Origin: Streptomyces polyasparticus
GTDB lineage: Bacteria; Actinomycetota; Actinomycetes; Streptomycetales; Streptomycetaceae
Length of the DNA: 64,000 nucleotides
Reading direction: 5' to 3'
Assembly: GCF_014493765.1 (NCBI RefSeq)
Contig: NZ_JACTVJ010000010.1
Location: 496,001-560,000 of the forward strand
The translations under genes were made by a program, and so were the position numbers. This document shows, one piece after another, positions 24,887 to 34,256 of the stretch (positions within the stretch are counted from its first letter, which is position 1; every line of letters begins with the position of its first letter). Under the pieces are notes generated by a model. The model did not search any database and was not told the origin of the DNA. It saw only the letters and a program-made list of their open reading frames with translations.

Positions 24887-25633
24887 ATGACCCATCCCGA
24901 CCCGACGGAGCTGGCCGAACTCGCCCTGGGGCAGCTTCCGTCCGACCACCGGGCCACCGTGCTCGCCCACCTCTCCGGGTGTAAGCGCTGCGCGTCCGAA
25001 GCAGCCGCGCTGCGCAGGGTCGTGGACGCGGCGCGGAGCTCGTCACTGGACGACCTGCCCGTTCCCCCGCCCGACCGTGTCTGGGCCTCGATCGCCGCCG
25101 AGCTCGGGTTCGACGACCGTTCCGCGGCGACGCCCGGGGAACCGGTGACGGCGCAAGAACCGCCCGCCGTGGAGGACTCCGCCCGTACGCCGCGCGCGCT
25201 CGCACGCCGAATCGCCGTGCTGCTCGCGGCCGGCTGCCTGGCGGTTGGGGTTCTGCTCGGCAGCTCCGCGACCTGGTGGCAGATGCGTGACGGCGGCCCC
25301 ACGGGTGAGGGCGCTCCGCTCGCCCCCGTATCGGCCGCAGCCGCCAAGGGGGTCGTCCGGTTCGACAGGTCGCCGCACGCGCGCGACCGGATCCATGTCG
25401 AGGTCAGCGGACTGCCGCGTACGCGGGGGTACTTCGAGGTGTGGCTGATGGACGCGACCCGCACGCAGCTCATCCCCGTCGGAGTGCTCGGACCGCAGGG
25501 GTCGGCCACTTTGCCGCTGCCGGACCGGGTCGACCTGTCGCACTACCCGCTGGTGGACGTCTCCCACCAGCACTACAACGGCGACCCTGCGCACTCGGGG
25601 ACCAGCGTGGTCCGAGGCCCGCTCAAGCCCTGA
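24887..25633 (+). CDS. zinc-finger anti-sigma factor (RskA-like)
   Basis: 248 residues. The N-terminal zinc anti-sigma domain has His28-x3-Cys32-x2-Cys35 (HLSGCKRC). One membrane helix lies at about 104-124 (RRIAVLLAAGCLAVGVLLGS), and the extracytoplasmic RskA-type domain (YFEVWLMDATRTQLIPVGVL, HYPLVDVSHQHYNGDPAHSG) fills the rest. It should hold an ECF sigma factor inactive at the membrane. No sigma gene is adjacent; the nearest candidate is litS at 37.6 kb, and in S. coelicolor the lit locus also contains genes of this sort. The photolyase gene follows after 39 bases. Confidence 0.87.
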   Translation: MTHPDPTELAELALGQLPSDHRATVLAHLSGCKRCASEAAALRRVVDAARSSSLDDLPVPPPDRVWASIAAELGFDDRSAATPGEPVTAQEPPAVEDSARTPRALARRIAVLLAAGCLAVGVLLGSSATWWQMRDGGPTGEGAPLAPVSAAAAKGVVRFDRSPHARDRIHVEVSGLPRTRGYFEVWLMDATRTQLIPVGVLGPQGSATLPLPDRVDLSHYPLVDVSHQHYNGDPAHSGTSVVRGPLKP

Positions 25634-25672
25634 GCGGACCGGGCGCCACCGCACCACACGAGGACATCTCCC

Positions 25673-27151
25673 ATGCACTGGCTCTTCGGCGACCAGCTCG
25701 GACCGCACTTTCTCCCGGACCGCGCCGGCCCGCTCCTGATGATCGAGGCACGGTCGGTGCTGCGCCGGCGCCGCTTCCACCGGGCCAAGGCCCACCTCGT
25801 CCTGTCGGCCATGCGGCACAGAGCCGCCGAACTCGGCGACCGGCTCACGTACGTGAAGGCCGAGACCTATCGGGAAGGTCTGGAGCGTGCCGTCGGGACG
25901 GGCCCTGTGACGGTGCACCATCCGACCTCGCACGCTGCGCTGAGACTCGTGCGCTCCCTGCCTCGGGTCACCGTCGGTCCCGCCCGCGGTTTCCTCGTGC
26001 CGCAGGAGGATTTCGCCGCGTGGGCGGACGCGCGCACCGGCCGGCAGCTGCGGCAGGAGGACTTCTACCGCTGGGTGCGGCACGGCGCCGACCTGCTGAT
26101 GGACGCCGACGCCCCGGCAGGCGGCCGGTGGAACTTCGACCAGGACAACCGCCTCGCGCCGCCCCGCGGCGCCGCCACCCTCGACGTGCCCGCACCGTAC
26201 CGGCCGCGCGAGGACGAGATCGACGAGGAGGTACGCCACGACCTCGACCGCTGGGAGAAGGCCGGGGAGGTGTCCTTCGTCGGGCGCGACGGCCCCCGTC
26301 TCTTCCCCGCGACCCGGGCCGAGGCACTGCGGGCACTGACGCGCTTCGTCGATCTGCGGCTGAGCACCTTCGGCCCGTACGAGGACGCGGTGCTGGCCGC
26401 CGACCCGGTGATGAGCCACAGCCTGCTGTCCGGCGCACTCAACCTCGGCCTGCTCGATCCGCTGGAATGCGTGGAACGGGCCGAGAACGCCTGGCGGGAG
26501 GGCCGGGCACCGCTGGGCAGCGTGGAGGGATTCGTCCGGCAGATCGCCGGCTGGCGGGAGTACGTATGGCAGTTGTACTGGTACTTCGGTGAGGAGTACC
26601 GGCACTCCAACACCCTGAACCACACGGCGCCGCTGCCGGACTGGTGGAGCGAGCTCGACGCCGACGCGCCGCAGGCGCGGTGCCTGCGCACGGTGCTCGC
26701 CCAGGTGCGCGACACCGGCTGGACGCACCACATTCCACGCCTGATGGTCCTCGGCAGCCACGCGCTTCAAAGGGGCTGGGATCCCGCGGCGGTCACCGAC
26801 TGGTTCCACCGCTGCTTCGTCGACGGCTACGACTGGGTGATGGTCCCCAACGTGGTCGGCATGTCCCAGTACGCGGACGGAGGCCGTATGACGACGAAGC
26901 CTTACACGTCGGGCGGCGCGTATCTGCACCGGATGAGCGACCTGTGCTCGGGCTGCGCCTACCGGCCCTCGGAGCGGACAGGCGACCGGGCGTGCCCGTT
27001 CACCTCGGGCTACTGGGGTTTCATCGACCGCCATCGTGTCCGTCTGGCGCACAACCACCGCACGGTTCAGGCGGTCAGGCAGCTCGAACGGCTCGCGGAT
27101 CGCGACCTGGTGCTGCGCCAGGAGCACGCGCGCGGCGACGCGCCGCCCTGA
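25673..27151 (+). CDS. photolyase/cryptochrome-related protein (FeS-BCP / PhrB type)
   Basis: 492 residues starting MHWLFGDQLGPHFL, the entry motif of the deoxyribodipyrimidine-photolyase-related family. Later motifs are NFDQDNR, FGPYEDAV...MSHSLLSGALNLGLL, VEGFVRQIAGWREYVW and MVLGSHALQRGWDP. The C-terminal part has SDLCSGCAYRPSERTGDRACPFT, with the cysteines that together with an upstream Cys bind the 4Fe-4S cluster of this branch. Members use FAD and light to repair (6-4) or related lesions. It sits between an anti-sigma factor and crtE, consistent with a light-induced protection role. Confidence 0.9.
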   Translation: MHWLFGDQLGPHFLPDRAGPLLMIEARSVLRRRRFHRAKAHLVLSAMRHRAAELGDRLTYVKAETYREGLERAVGTGPVTVHHPTSHAALRLVRSLPRVTVGPARGFLVPQEDFAAWADARTGRQLRQEDFYRWVRHGADLLMDADAPAGGRWNFDQDNRLAPPRGAATLDVPAPYRPREDEIDEEVRHDLDRWEKAGEVSFVGRDGPRLFPATRAEALRALTRFVDLRLSTFGPYEDAVLAADPVMSHSLLSGALNLGLLDPLECVERAENAWREGRAPLGSVEGFVRQIAGWREYVWQLYWYFGEEYRHSNTLNHTAPLPDWWSELDADAPQARCLRTVLAQVRDTGWTHHIPRLMVLGSHALQRGWDPAAVTDWFHRCFVDGYDWVMVPNVVGMSQYADGGRMTTKPYTSGGAYLHRMSDLCSGCAYRPSERTGDRACPFTSGYWGFIDRHRVRLAHNHRTVQAVRQLERLADRDLVLRQEHARGDAPP

Positions 27152-27257
27152 GGGACCCGGCCACCGCGCCCCGGTCGCACCGGGCGGCTCACGGCAGCCC
27201 GTGATCCGCCACATGGAAACGGCCGCATCCACACGCGAGCCCGCGGCGGAAGTGATG

Positions 27258-27293
27258 GTGTGCGAGCGACCGAACGTGTGCGAGCGACCGAAC
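27258..27293 (+). repeat. two tandem 18-bp direct repeats upstream of crtE
   Basis: GTGTGCGAGCGACCGAAC occurs twice without gap or mismatch (27258-27275, 27276-27293), ending 14 bases before the crtE ATG. The period is not a helical-turn multiple, and the repeat lies where the 5' leader and ribosome binding site begin. It may be a regulator site or a replication-slippage duplication. Confidence 0.8.
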
Positions 27294-27307
27294 GAGAGAG
27301 GGCTGTC

Positions 27308-28447
27308 ATGCTTCGACTGCGGCCGGCCATGGCTGAGCCGGTTCTTCCGGTGAGCGCTGCCCGTACGGCAGTCGACGCCACACAGGCCGTGGAGAAGGTG
27401 CTTGCCGCCTTCGTCGGCGCGCAGGTGCGGCGGGCCCGGGAGACGGACGCCGTCTTCGCCCGGGACGTCGCGGGCCGCGTCGCGGCGTTCGCCCTGCGTG
27501 GGGGCAAGCGGCTGCGGACCGGGTTCGCGTGGTGCGGATGGCGGGCCGCCGGCGGCACGCGTGGGGCGTCGGACGTCCTGCGCATCGGCGCGGCGCTCGA
27601 ACTGGTGCAGGCGTGTGCGCTCATCCACGACGACGTGATGGACGGATCGCAGCTGCGCCGCGGAGCACCGGCCGTCCATGTGGAGTTCGCGCGGCAGCAC
27701 CGCGCCGCCGCGATGATCGGGCCACGGGACTCCTTTGCCACCTCGGCCGCTGTACTGGCCGGTGACCTCGCCCTCGCCTGGGCCGACGACCTGCTGGCCC
27801 AGACCGCGTTCGGATCCCCCTACGGCAGAGGCCTGCACGGCGAATGGCAGGCGATGCGCGCCGAGATGGTCGCCGGGCAGTACCGCGACATCCACGCCGA
27901 GCAGAGCGGTGCGTCCGGCCTGGACGAGGCCGTGACCATCGCGACGCTCAAGAGCGCCTTGTACACGGTCGAACGGCCGCTGGCCCTGGGCGCGGCGCTC
28001 GCCGGCGCCGACGACGCCACCCTGGACGCCTTGCGTTCGGCGGGCCGGTGCGCCGGGCTCGCCTTCCAACTGCGCGACGACCTGCTCGGGGCCTTCGGTG
28101 ACCCCGCGGCGACGGGTAAGCCGGCCGGCGAGGACCTACGCACCCGCAAGCTCACCTATCTGCTCGCGGTGGCCCTCGTCCTCGCCGACGCGGCCGGCGA
28201 CGGTGCCGCCGCGGACGCGCTCGCACCGCGCGCGACGGACCTGGAGCCGGCCGACGTCGAGCAGATGCGCCGGGCTCTGCTGCGGACCGGTGCGCCCCAG
28301 CTGGTCGAGGCGAAGATCGGCGAGCTGGCGAAGAAGAGCATCGGCTACTTCGACGAGACCCGGGCGGACCCCTCCGTACGGCAGCAGTTCGCCGCCTTCG
28401 TCGAGCGGGCCACCGGTCCGGTTCTGCGCGCGCGGGAGGGGCAGTGA
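27308..28447 (+). CDS. crtE: geranylgeranyl diphosphate synthase CrtE
   Basis: 379 residues, an all-helical trans-prenyltransferase. The first Asp-rich motif is in [11 protein letters not shown] (shortened DDxxD form) and the second in [22 protein letters not shown] is the IPP-binding patch. It condenses IPP with farnesyl-PP or smaller allylic units to GGPP for carotenoids. The ATG at 27308 follows GAGAGAGGG. First gene of crtE-crtI-crtB-Rieske, with 4-base overlaps; in S. coelicolor its promoter depends on the sigma factor LitS and on light. Confidence 0.93.
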   Translation: MLRLRPAMAEPVLPVSAARTAVDATQAVEKVLAAFVGAQVRRARETDAVFARDVAGRVAAFALRGGKRLRTGFAWCGWRAAGGTRGASDVLRIGAALELVQACALIHDDVMDGSQLRRGAPAVHVEFARQHRAAAMIGPRDSFATSAAVLAGDLALAWADDLLAQTAFGSPYGRGLHGEWQAMRAEMVAGQYRDIHAEQSGASGLDEAVTIATLKSALYTVERPLALGAALAGADDATLDALRSAGRCAGLAFQLRDDLLGAFGDPAATGKPAGEDLRTRKLTYLLAVALVLADAAGDGAAADALAPRATDLEPADVEQMRRALLRTGAPQLVEAKIGELAKKSIGYFDETRADPSVRQQFAAFVERATGPVLRAREGQ

Positions 28448-29934
28448 GAACGGTCGGCGGGCCCACCGATCATGTGGTCGTCGTCGGCGCAGGTCTGTCC
28501 GGTCTCGCCTGCGCGCTCCACCTGTTGGGCGCGGGGCGACGGGTCACCGTCGTGGAGCGCGATCCGGGACCGGGCGGCCGTTCGGGGCGGGTGGACCACG
28601 GCGGCTTCCAGATCGACACCGGGCCGACCGTGCTGACCATGCCGGAGCTGGCGGACGAGGCGTTCGCCGCGGTCGGGGACAGCCTGAGGAGTCGGGTGGA
28701 ACTGCTGCCGCTCGACCCCGCCTACCGTGCCCGGTTCGCCGACGGCAGCTCGCTGGACGTACGGACCGACGGCGCGGCCATGGAGGAGGAGGTGCGCCGC
28801 TTCGCCGGACCCGCCGAGGCGGCGGGTTACCGCAGGTTGCGGCACTGGCTCGAGCGCCTGTACCGGGCGCAGATGCGGCGTTTCATCGATACCAACTTCG
28901 ACTCGCCCCTCCAACTGCTCCACCCCGATCTGGCGCGCCTGGCCGCTCTCGGCGGCTTCGGGCGCCTGGACCGGCGCATCGGGCACTTCCTCTCCGACGA
29001 ACGGCTGCGCCGGATCTTCTCCTTCCAGGCCCTGTACGCGGGCGTCGCCCCGGCGCGCGCCCTCGCCGCCTACGCCGTCATCGCCTACATGGACACAGTG
29101 GCGGGCGTCTGGTTCCCCAAGGGCGGGATGCACGCCCTGCCGACGGCGATGGCGCAGGCGGCGGCCGACGCGGGCGGCGAGCTCAAGTGGTCGGCCGAGG
29201 TGACCTCGCTGGAGCGTTCGGCCGGACGCGTGCGCGCCGTGCACCTGGCCACGGGCGAGCGCATCGCCTGCGACGCGGTGGTCCTCAGCTGCGAACTGTC
29301 CACCGCGCACCGCCTGTTGGGGCGCTCGCCGCGCCGCGTGGTGCCGCTGAAGCACTCTCCCTCGGCGGTCATCCTGCACGCCGGAACGGACCGCACCTGG
29401 AACGGTCTCGCCCATCACACGCTGTCGTTCGGTGCCGCCTGGGAGCGGACCTTCGACGAACTGACCCGTACCGGAAGGCTGATGAGCGACCCCTCGCTGC
29501 TGATCACCCGGCCCACCACGCACGACCCCTCGCTGGCACCGCCGGGCCGCCACCTCCACTACATCCTCGCCCCCTGCCCCAATACCGCCGTCGGTCCGTC
29601 GGCGACGAAGTGGCGCGATCTCGGGCCCCGCTACCGCGACAGCCTGGCCGCCGAGCTGGAGCGCCGGGGACTCGACGGCTTCCAGGACAGCGTCACGGAG
29701 GAACTCCTGGTCACGCCCGCGGACTGGACCGCGCAGGGGCATGCGGCCGGCTCCCCCTTCTCCGTCTCGCACACCTTCGCGCAGACCGGCCCGTTCCGGC
29801 CCCGGAACGTGGTGCGCGGCCTCGACAACGTGGCGCTCGCCGGCTGCGGGACCACCCCCGGGGTCGGGGTGCCGACCGTGCTCATCAGCGGCAAGCTCGC
29901 GGCCGCCCGGATCACCGGGGGAGGCCGGTCATGA
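28444..29934 (+). CDS. crtI: phytoene desaturase CrtI
   Basis: 496 residues, the usual CrtI length. The FAD-binding dinucleotide motif [18 protein letters not shown] is at about 10-27, [20 protein letters not shown] follows, and the C-terminal CrtI signature is present ([20 protein letters not shown]). It converts phytoene to lycopene in four desaturation steps at the membrane. GTG start overlaps the crtE stop (GTGA), and its end overlaps crtB by 4 bases, so expression is coupled. Confidence 0.95.
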   Translation: MRTVGGPTDHVVVVGAGLSGLACALHLLGAGRRVTVVERDPGPGGRSGRVDHGGFQIDTGPTVLTMPELADEAFAAVGDSLRSRVELLPLDPAYRARFADGSSLDVRTDGAAMEEEVRRFAGPAEAAGYRRLRHWLERLYRAQMRRFIDTNFDSPLQLLHPDLARLAALGGFGRLDRRIGHFLSDERLRRIFSFQALYAGVAPARALAAYAVIAYMDTVAGVWFPKGGMHALPTAMAQAAADAGGELKWSAEVTSLERSAGRVRAVHLATGERIACDAVVLSCELSTAHRLLGRSPRRVVPLKHSPSAVILHAGTDRTWNGLAHHTLSFGAAWERTFDELTRTGRLMSDPSLLITRPTTHDPSLAPPGRHLHYILAPCPNTAVGPSATKWRDLGPRYRDSLAAELERRGLDGFQDSVTEELLVTPADWTAQGHAAGSPFSVSHTFAQTGPFRPRNVVRGLDNVALAGCGTTPGVGVPTVLISGKLAAARITGGGRS

Positions 29935-30932
29935 CCCGTCGGGAACTGGACGCGGCCGGCATCACCGATCCCGCTCTGCGCGGCGCCTACACCGCGTGCC
30001 GCGAACTCAACGCCCGGCACGGACGCACCTACTTCCTGGCCACCCGGCTGCTGCCCGTGGAGCGGCGCTCCGCCGTGCACGCGCTGTACGGGTTCGCGCG
30101 CTGGGCGGACGACATCGTGGACGACCTCGACCGGAGCCGGCCGCCCGGGGAACGGGACCGCGCGCTGGAGGAGTTGGAGGCCGATCTCGTCGCGGGGCTG
30201 CGCGGCGGCGGGGACGAGCCCGTGGTGCGCGCGGTGGCGGACACGGCGGCCCGGTACGGCATCGAGCACCGGTACTTCGCCGACTTCATGGCCGCGATGC
30301 GGGCCGACCTCACCGTCACCGAGTACCCGGACTACGCGGCGCTGCGGGCCTACATGCACGGGTCGGCGGCGGTGATCGGTCTGCAGATGCTGCCGGTGCT
30401 CGGCACGGTCGTGCCCCGGCAGGAGGCGGCTCCGTATGCCGCCGACCTCGGCGTGGCCTTCCAGCTCACCAACTTCCTGCGGGACGTGGGCGAGGACCTC
30501 GACCGTGGCCGTGTCTACCTGCCGGCCGATCTGCTGTCCGCCCACGGTGTGGACCGGGAGCTGCTGGAGTGGAGCCGCCGCACGGGGCGCCGCGATCCGC
30601 GGATCCGTGCCGCGCTGGTCGCGACGGAGGCACTGACGCGCGACGTGTACCGGCAGGCGGAGCCCGGTATCGGCATGCTGGACCCGCTGGTGCGCCCGTG
30701 CATCGGCACCGCCCGGGCGCTGTACGGCGGCATCCTCGACGAGATCGCCGCGCAGGACTACACCGTGCTGCACCGTCGGGCCGTGGTCCCGCGTCGGCGC
30801 CGGGCCGGCACGGCCGCCGGCGCGGCGCTGCGCGTGGTGGGTGCGCGATGCCGTGCCCGTATGACGGGCAGGGCGTCCCGCTCCGCCTCCTTGGGTCCGG
30901 CGCTTCCGTGGAAAGGAACAAGCAGTGGCTGA
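29931..30932 (+). CDS. crtB: phytoene synthase CrtB
   Basis: 333 residues, squalene/phytoene synthase family. The first Asp-rich motif is [13 protein letters not shown] and the second [17 protein letters not shown]; both bind the Mg-diphosphates of two GGPP molecules. The C-terminus (about 285-333, Arg-rich, ending [11 protein letters not shown]) extends beyond the family core. The ATG at 29931 overlaps the crtI stop. The open frame continues far upstream through crtE and crtI in this phase, but that is a high-GC artefact. Confidence 0.95.
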   Translation: MTRRELDAAGITDPALRGAYTACRELNARHGRTYFLATRLLPVERRSAVHALYGFARWADDIVDDLDRSRPPGERDRALEELEADLVAGLRGGGDEPVVRAVADTAARYGIEHRYFADFMAAMRADLTVTEYPDYAALRAYMHGSAAVIGLQMLPVLGTVVPRQEAAPYAADLGVAFQLTNFLRDVGEDLDRGRVYLPADLLSAHGVDRELLEWSRRTGRRDPRIRAALVATEALTRDVYRQAEPGIGMLDPLVRPCIGTARALYGGILDEIAAQDYTVLHRRAVVPRRRRAGTAAGAALRVVGARCRARMTGRASRSASLGPALPWKGTSSG

Positions 30933-31935
30933 CGAAGCGAGGCGACGGACGTGGACATCGCCGTTGCACAGGCGCCGCGGCCCCGACTGGGCCCACCAGA
31001 CTCCGACGTGGCAGCAGGCCCGCCCGTCGCTCATCGCCCACGCGCTCAAGCGGGCGTCGGCGCGCCCGTCGGGCAACTGGTTCGTCGTCGGTTCCTCCCG
31101 GAGCATCCGCGGCCAGGCAGGTCCCTGCGGGCGGACGGTGGCAGGTGTCGAGGTCGTGCTGTGGCGTACGGAGAGCGGGGAGCTGCGGGCCGGACCGGGC
31201 GCCTGCCCGCACCTGGGTGCTCCGCTGCGCGACAGCCGCGTGGTGTGCGGCACGCTGGTGTGCCACTGGCACGGACTGGCCCTGGAGGGCGGCCCGTTCG
31301 CGGGCTGGACCCCCTTTCCCGTATACGACGACGGGGTGCTCGTGTGGGTGCGCCTCGACGCGGTCGGCGGCGAAGAGCCCACCGAGCGCCCGGTGGTGCC
31401 CGAACGCCCGCGGGCGGAGGTAGGCCTGGACGCCGTGTACACGGGGTACGGGCGGTGCGAGCCGGAGGACGTCGTGGCCAACCGGCTCGACCCGTGGCAC
31501 GGCTCGTGGTTCCACCCGTACTCGTTCGTCGATCTCACGGTGGTCCGGGCTCCGCAGGAGGAAGACGTGGACGACGCCTTTGTCGTCGATGTCTCGTTCC
31601 GTGTGACGGACCGTCTGGTGGTGCCGGTGCGCGCGGAGTTCACGGCGCCCGAGCCGCGTACCGTGCTGATGCGCATCACCGAAGGCGAGGGCGCCACGTC
31701 CGTGGTGGAGACCCATGCCACCCCGCTCACCGCGGCGGGTGCGGCGCAGCCGCGCACCGCGGTCGTCGAGGCGGTCGTGGCCGCTTCGGACCGGCGGGGC
31801 TTCGCCCTGGCACGGTCCCTCGCGCCGGCCCTGCGCCCGCTGATGCGCCGTACGGCCGGGCGGTTGTGGCGGGACGACCTGGCGTATGCGGAACGGCGTT
31901 GGGCGCTGCGCAGCGTGGGGCAGTTTCCCGGCTGA
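30925..31935 (+). CDS. Rieske 2Fe-2S protein of the crt operon
   Basis: 336 residues. The Rieske cluster motifs are CPHLGAPL (C-x-H) and CHWHGLAL (C-x2-H), at about 95 and 112. The C-terminal part (about 140-335) contains [20 protein letters not shown] and resembles the DUF5914 catalytic or lipid-binding half of Rieske oxygenases. It may hydroxylate or demethylate a carotenoid; the gene holds the position called crtV in related loci. GTG start at 30925 overlaps crtB by 8 bases. It converges with crtU, leaving only 15 bases between them. Confidence 0.85.
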   Translation: MADEARRRTWTSPLHRRRGPDWAHQTPTWQQARPSLIAHALKRASARPSGNWFVVGSSRSIRGQAGPCGRTVAGVEVVLWRTESGELRAGPGACPHLGAPLRDSRVVCGTLVCHWHGLALEGGPFAGWTPFPVYDDGVLVWVRLDAVGGEEPTERPVVPERPRAEVGLDAVYTGYGRCEPEDVVANRLDPWHGSWFHPYSFVDLTVVRAPQEEDVDDAFVVDVSFRVTDRLVVPVRAEFTAPEPRTVLMRITEGEGATSVVETHATPLTAAGAAQPRTAVVEAVVAASDRRGFALARSLAPALRPLMRRTAGRLWRDDLAYAERRWALRSVGQFPG

Positions 31936-31950
31936 GCAACGCCCCGGCTC

Positions 31951-33531
31951 TCACCGTGCCGCGAGCCCGGCCAGCGCCCGCAGCGAACGCGAGCGGCCCG
32001 CGCGCGGCACCGTCCACAACACCTGTCCGCGTACGCCGTGTTCGGCGAGCAGGGCGTTGGCGGCGAGGAAGCCGGTGGTGGCGGCCCGTTCCATCAGTGC
32101 CACGGGAAGGTCGCACCGCACCGCGTCGCCGGCCAGCGTCAGCCACGGGTGCGGGGTGCGGACCGTGGGCCGCCGGCTGTACGAGCCGACCGTGAACAGC
32201 GGGCAGTCGGCGCGCCATTCGTGCCGGGCGTCCACGAGGGAGGCGTCCCGTGTCTCCGGGTAGATCCGGTGCAGTTGGCCGATCAGCCGTTCCTGGACTT
32301 CCTTGCGGTCGGACGCGTCCCCCACCGCGTACGCGTGCAGCTCCACCACGGAGCCGCCGGTGCGCCGCGCCCACCGGGCCGCCTCGCCCTCGTACCGGTC
32401 GAGGACGCTGATGTTGTCGAGGCCGTCGTACCCGCTGGTGCCCAGGAATCCGGGCCGGTCGGCGCGGACCGGGCGGTCGAGCCAGAGCCGGGACACCAGG
32501 AAGGACGGCGCCGTGCGCAGAGCGGAGATGCCGGCGCGCCAGGTCGGGGTGCCGAGGTGCGGTGACCCGGCGAGGACCGTGCGCAGTCCGGGCGTGTCCG
32601 TGGCCAGGACCACGGCGTCGTGGCGGGTGGCCGACGCGTCGGTCCGCACCTCGGCTCCCTCGTCGCGCGGCGCCACCTCGTGCACGGGCGTGGACGTACG
32701 GATGTCGGCCCCGAGCCGCTGGACGTAGTCGCCCAGGGGGTCCCACAGAGCTTGTGGGAAGGGTTCGTTCGGTACGTCGAACAGGAGGCCTTCGGCGGAG
32801 CCGAGAAAGTAGATGTGGAACATCAACAGGAGTTCCGCGGCCGACAGTTCCCGCGGATCCGCGAAGAACGAGCGGGAGAACACCTCGAACGCGAGATGGT
32901 GAGCGGCCTCCGGGAAGCGCACGCTCTCCAGAAAACTGAGCGCGTCGACCGAGTCGAAGCGCTCGTACGTCTGCGGCACCCGCACATCGAGCAGGGGCAG
33001 CGCCGTGCGGGCGTCCATGGCGCTCAGGTCGCGCCAGCCGAACGTGGGACTCAGGGCGACGAACCCGAGGGCGCTCAGCGGCGGCGTGCGCGGGACGCGG
33101 GCGAAGCTGTCGGTGAGCCCGCCGCTGTGGCGCAGCGGATAGTCGGGCAGCGGGGTGAGCCGGGAGAGCGTGGGGTCGGTGCGCCGCAGCAGTCCGCGCA
33201 GGTTGTAGTACTGCCGGAAGAACGCGTGGAAGCCGCGGCTCATCGTCACTTCGGAGCCGTCGGCCAGGGTGGTGGGCCAGCCGGCGAGACGACCCCCGAG
33301 CGAGGGACCCGCCTCGTAGAGCGTCACGCGCGCACCGCGTTCCACGAGCAGCGTCGTGGCGGCGAGCCCTGCGATGCCACCGCCGATCACCGCGACGCTG
33401 GGCGCGTCCTGGGTGGCGAACCGGTGGGTCCCCGGGGCCGGCCGGACGACTTCGGCCTTGCGGTCGCGGCCGTGGCGCAGCGGGTCGGGGGCGCCGCCGC
33501 GGTGTCCGGTGTGCGTGCGCCGGGTGATCAT
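31951..33531 (-). CDS. crtU: isorenieratene synthase CrtU (carotene desaturase/methyltransferase)
   Basis: 526 residues. The FAD motif SVAVIGGGIAGLAATTLLVE is at about 45-64, followed by GGRLAGW and SRGFHAFFRQYYNLR, which is typical of CrtU. It turns the beta-rings of beta-carotene into aromatic phi-rings by desaturation and methyl migration, giving isorenieratene. The C-terminal FAD contact is HPWLTLAGDAVRCDLP. The ATG at 33531 overlaps the crtT stop (ATGA); the longer frame upstream is crtT antisense phase. Third gene of crtY-crtT-crtU. Confidence 0.93.
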   Translation of the reverse strand: MITRRTHTGHRGGAPDPLRHGRDRKAEVVRPAPGTHRFATQDAPSVAVIGGGIAGLAATTLLVERGARVTLYEAGPSLGGRLAGWPTTLADGSEVTMSRGFHAFFRQYYNLRGLLRRTDPTLSRLTPLPDYPLRHSGGLTDSFARVPRTPPLSALGFVALSPTFGWRDLSAMDARTALPLLDVRVPQTYERFDSVDALSFLESVRFPEAAHHLAFEVFSRSFFADPRELSAAELLLMFHIYFLGSAEGLLFDVPNEPFPQALWDPLGDYVQRLGADIRTSTPVHEVAPRDEGAEVRTDASATRHDAVVLATDTPGLRTVLAGSPHLGTPTWRAGISALRTAPSFLVSRLWLDRPVRADRPGFLGTSGYDGLDNISVLDRYEGEAARWARRTGGSVVELHAYAVGDASDRKEVQERLIGQLHRIYPETRDASLVDARHEWRADCPLFTVGSYSRRPTVRTPHPWLTLAGDAVRCDLPVALMERAATTGFLAANALLAEHGVRGQVLWTVPRAGRSRSLRALAGLAAR

Positions 33532-34256
33532 CGGGCCTCCGGCAGCGGGGCGGAGGAGCCGTTGCGGGCGAGGAACGTGTGGGTGATGCCGGTCTGCCAG
33601 CCGGCCAGGGGCGCGACCCGTACACCGCTGAAGCCGGCCTTGGTGAGGCGGTCGGCGAAGGCCGGTGCCGTGTCGAAGTCGAGGACGCTGCGCCACAGAT
33701 GACGGTAGAGCGGGCGGTCGCCGCTGAGCGTCCCGGCGGGGATGACGAAGCCCTGGCACACGGCGTTCCACAGGGCGCGGTGGCGGGCCGAGCCGCTGAG
33801 CGTGTATTCGTGCACGGCGAGCCGTCCGCCGGGGCGCAGCATGCTCTTCACGGAGGCGAGGACCTTGTCGGGTTCGGTGACGTTGCGGAACAGGTAGGCG
33901 GCGAAGACGGCGTCGAACGGGCCGTGCTGCGCGGCGACTTCCTCGGCGGCCAGGTGCAGGAAGCGGACGCGTTCCGGCCACCGCTTGTCCTGGGCGCGTC
34001 GCAGCATGCCCGAGGAGGCGTCGACCGCGGTGATCCGGGCCGCGGGCGCCGCCCGCAGAAGCGCGCGGGTCGAGGTTCCCGTACCGCAGCCGAGATCCAG
34101 GATGTGCAGTCCCGCACCGGCGTCGGGGAGTTGGAGCCGGCGTGCCGAGCGCAGCAGGTCCGTGCGGTAGCCGGGGTTCAGGCCCGTCAGGAGGTCGTAG
34201 GTGCGGGACGCGTTGTCGAAGGCGTGGGCCAGGTCGTCGTCGCGCAGCAGCGTCAT
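33528..34256 (-). CDS. crtT: SAM methyltransferase CrtT
   Basis: 242 residues, UbiE/class I methyltransferase. SAM motif I is HILDLGCGTGTSTRALL (about 50-66), with motif II ITAVDASSGML and a post-II FDAVFAAYLFRNV. A methyltransferase in this position of the crt cluster is named crtT in S. coelicolor and S. griseus; its carotenoid target is not clear. It overlaps crtY and crtU by 4 bases each. Confidence 0.9.
   Translation of the reverse strand: MTLLRDDDLAHAFDNASRTYDLLTGLNPGYRTDLLRSARRLQLPDAGAGLHILDLGCGTGTSTRALLRAAPAARITAVDASSGMLRRAQDKRWPERVRFLHLAAEEVAAQHGPFDAVFAAYLFRNVTEPDKVLASVKSMLRPGGRLAVHEYTLSGSARHRALWNAVCQGFVIPAGTLSGDRPLYRHLWRSVLDFDTAPAFADRLTKAGFSGVRVAPLAGWQTGITHTFLARNGSSAPLPEAR

Noticed and set aside
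25043-28069. Over 1000-codon open frame on the minus strand across anti-sigma, photolyase and crtE
   Set aside because: It spans three well-recognised genes and their intergenic spaces, lacks any recognisable domain, and is expected by chance in DNA of this base composition.
28098-29930. Long N-terminal extension of the crtB frame through crtE and crtI
   Set aside because: Standard phytoene synthases start at the ATG at 29931, and the extension is in the wrong phase of two real genes.
33215-33240. Inverted repeats across the crt genes as attachment or CRISPR sites
   Set aside because: Only short GC palindromes inside coding sequence; there are no spaced direct repeats and no cas genes anywhere in the window.
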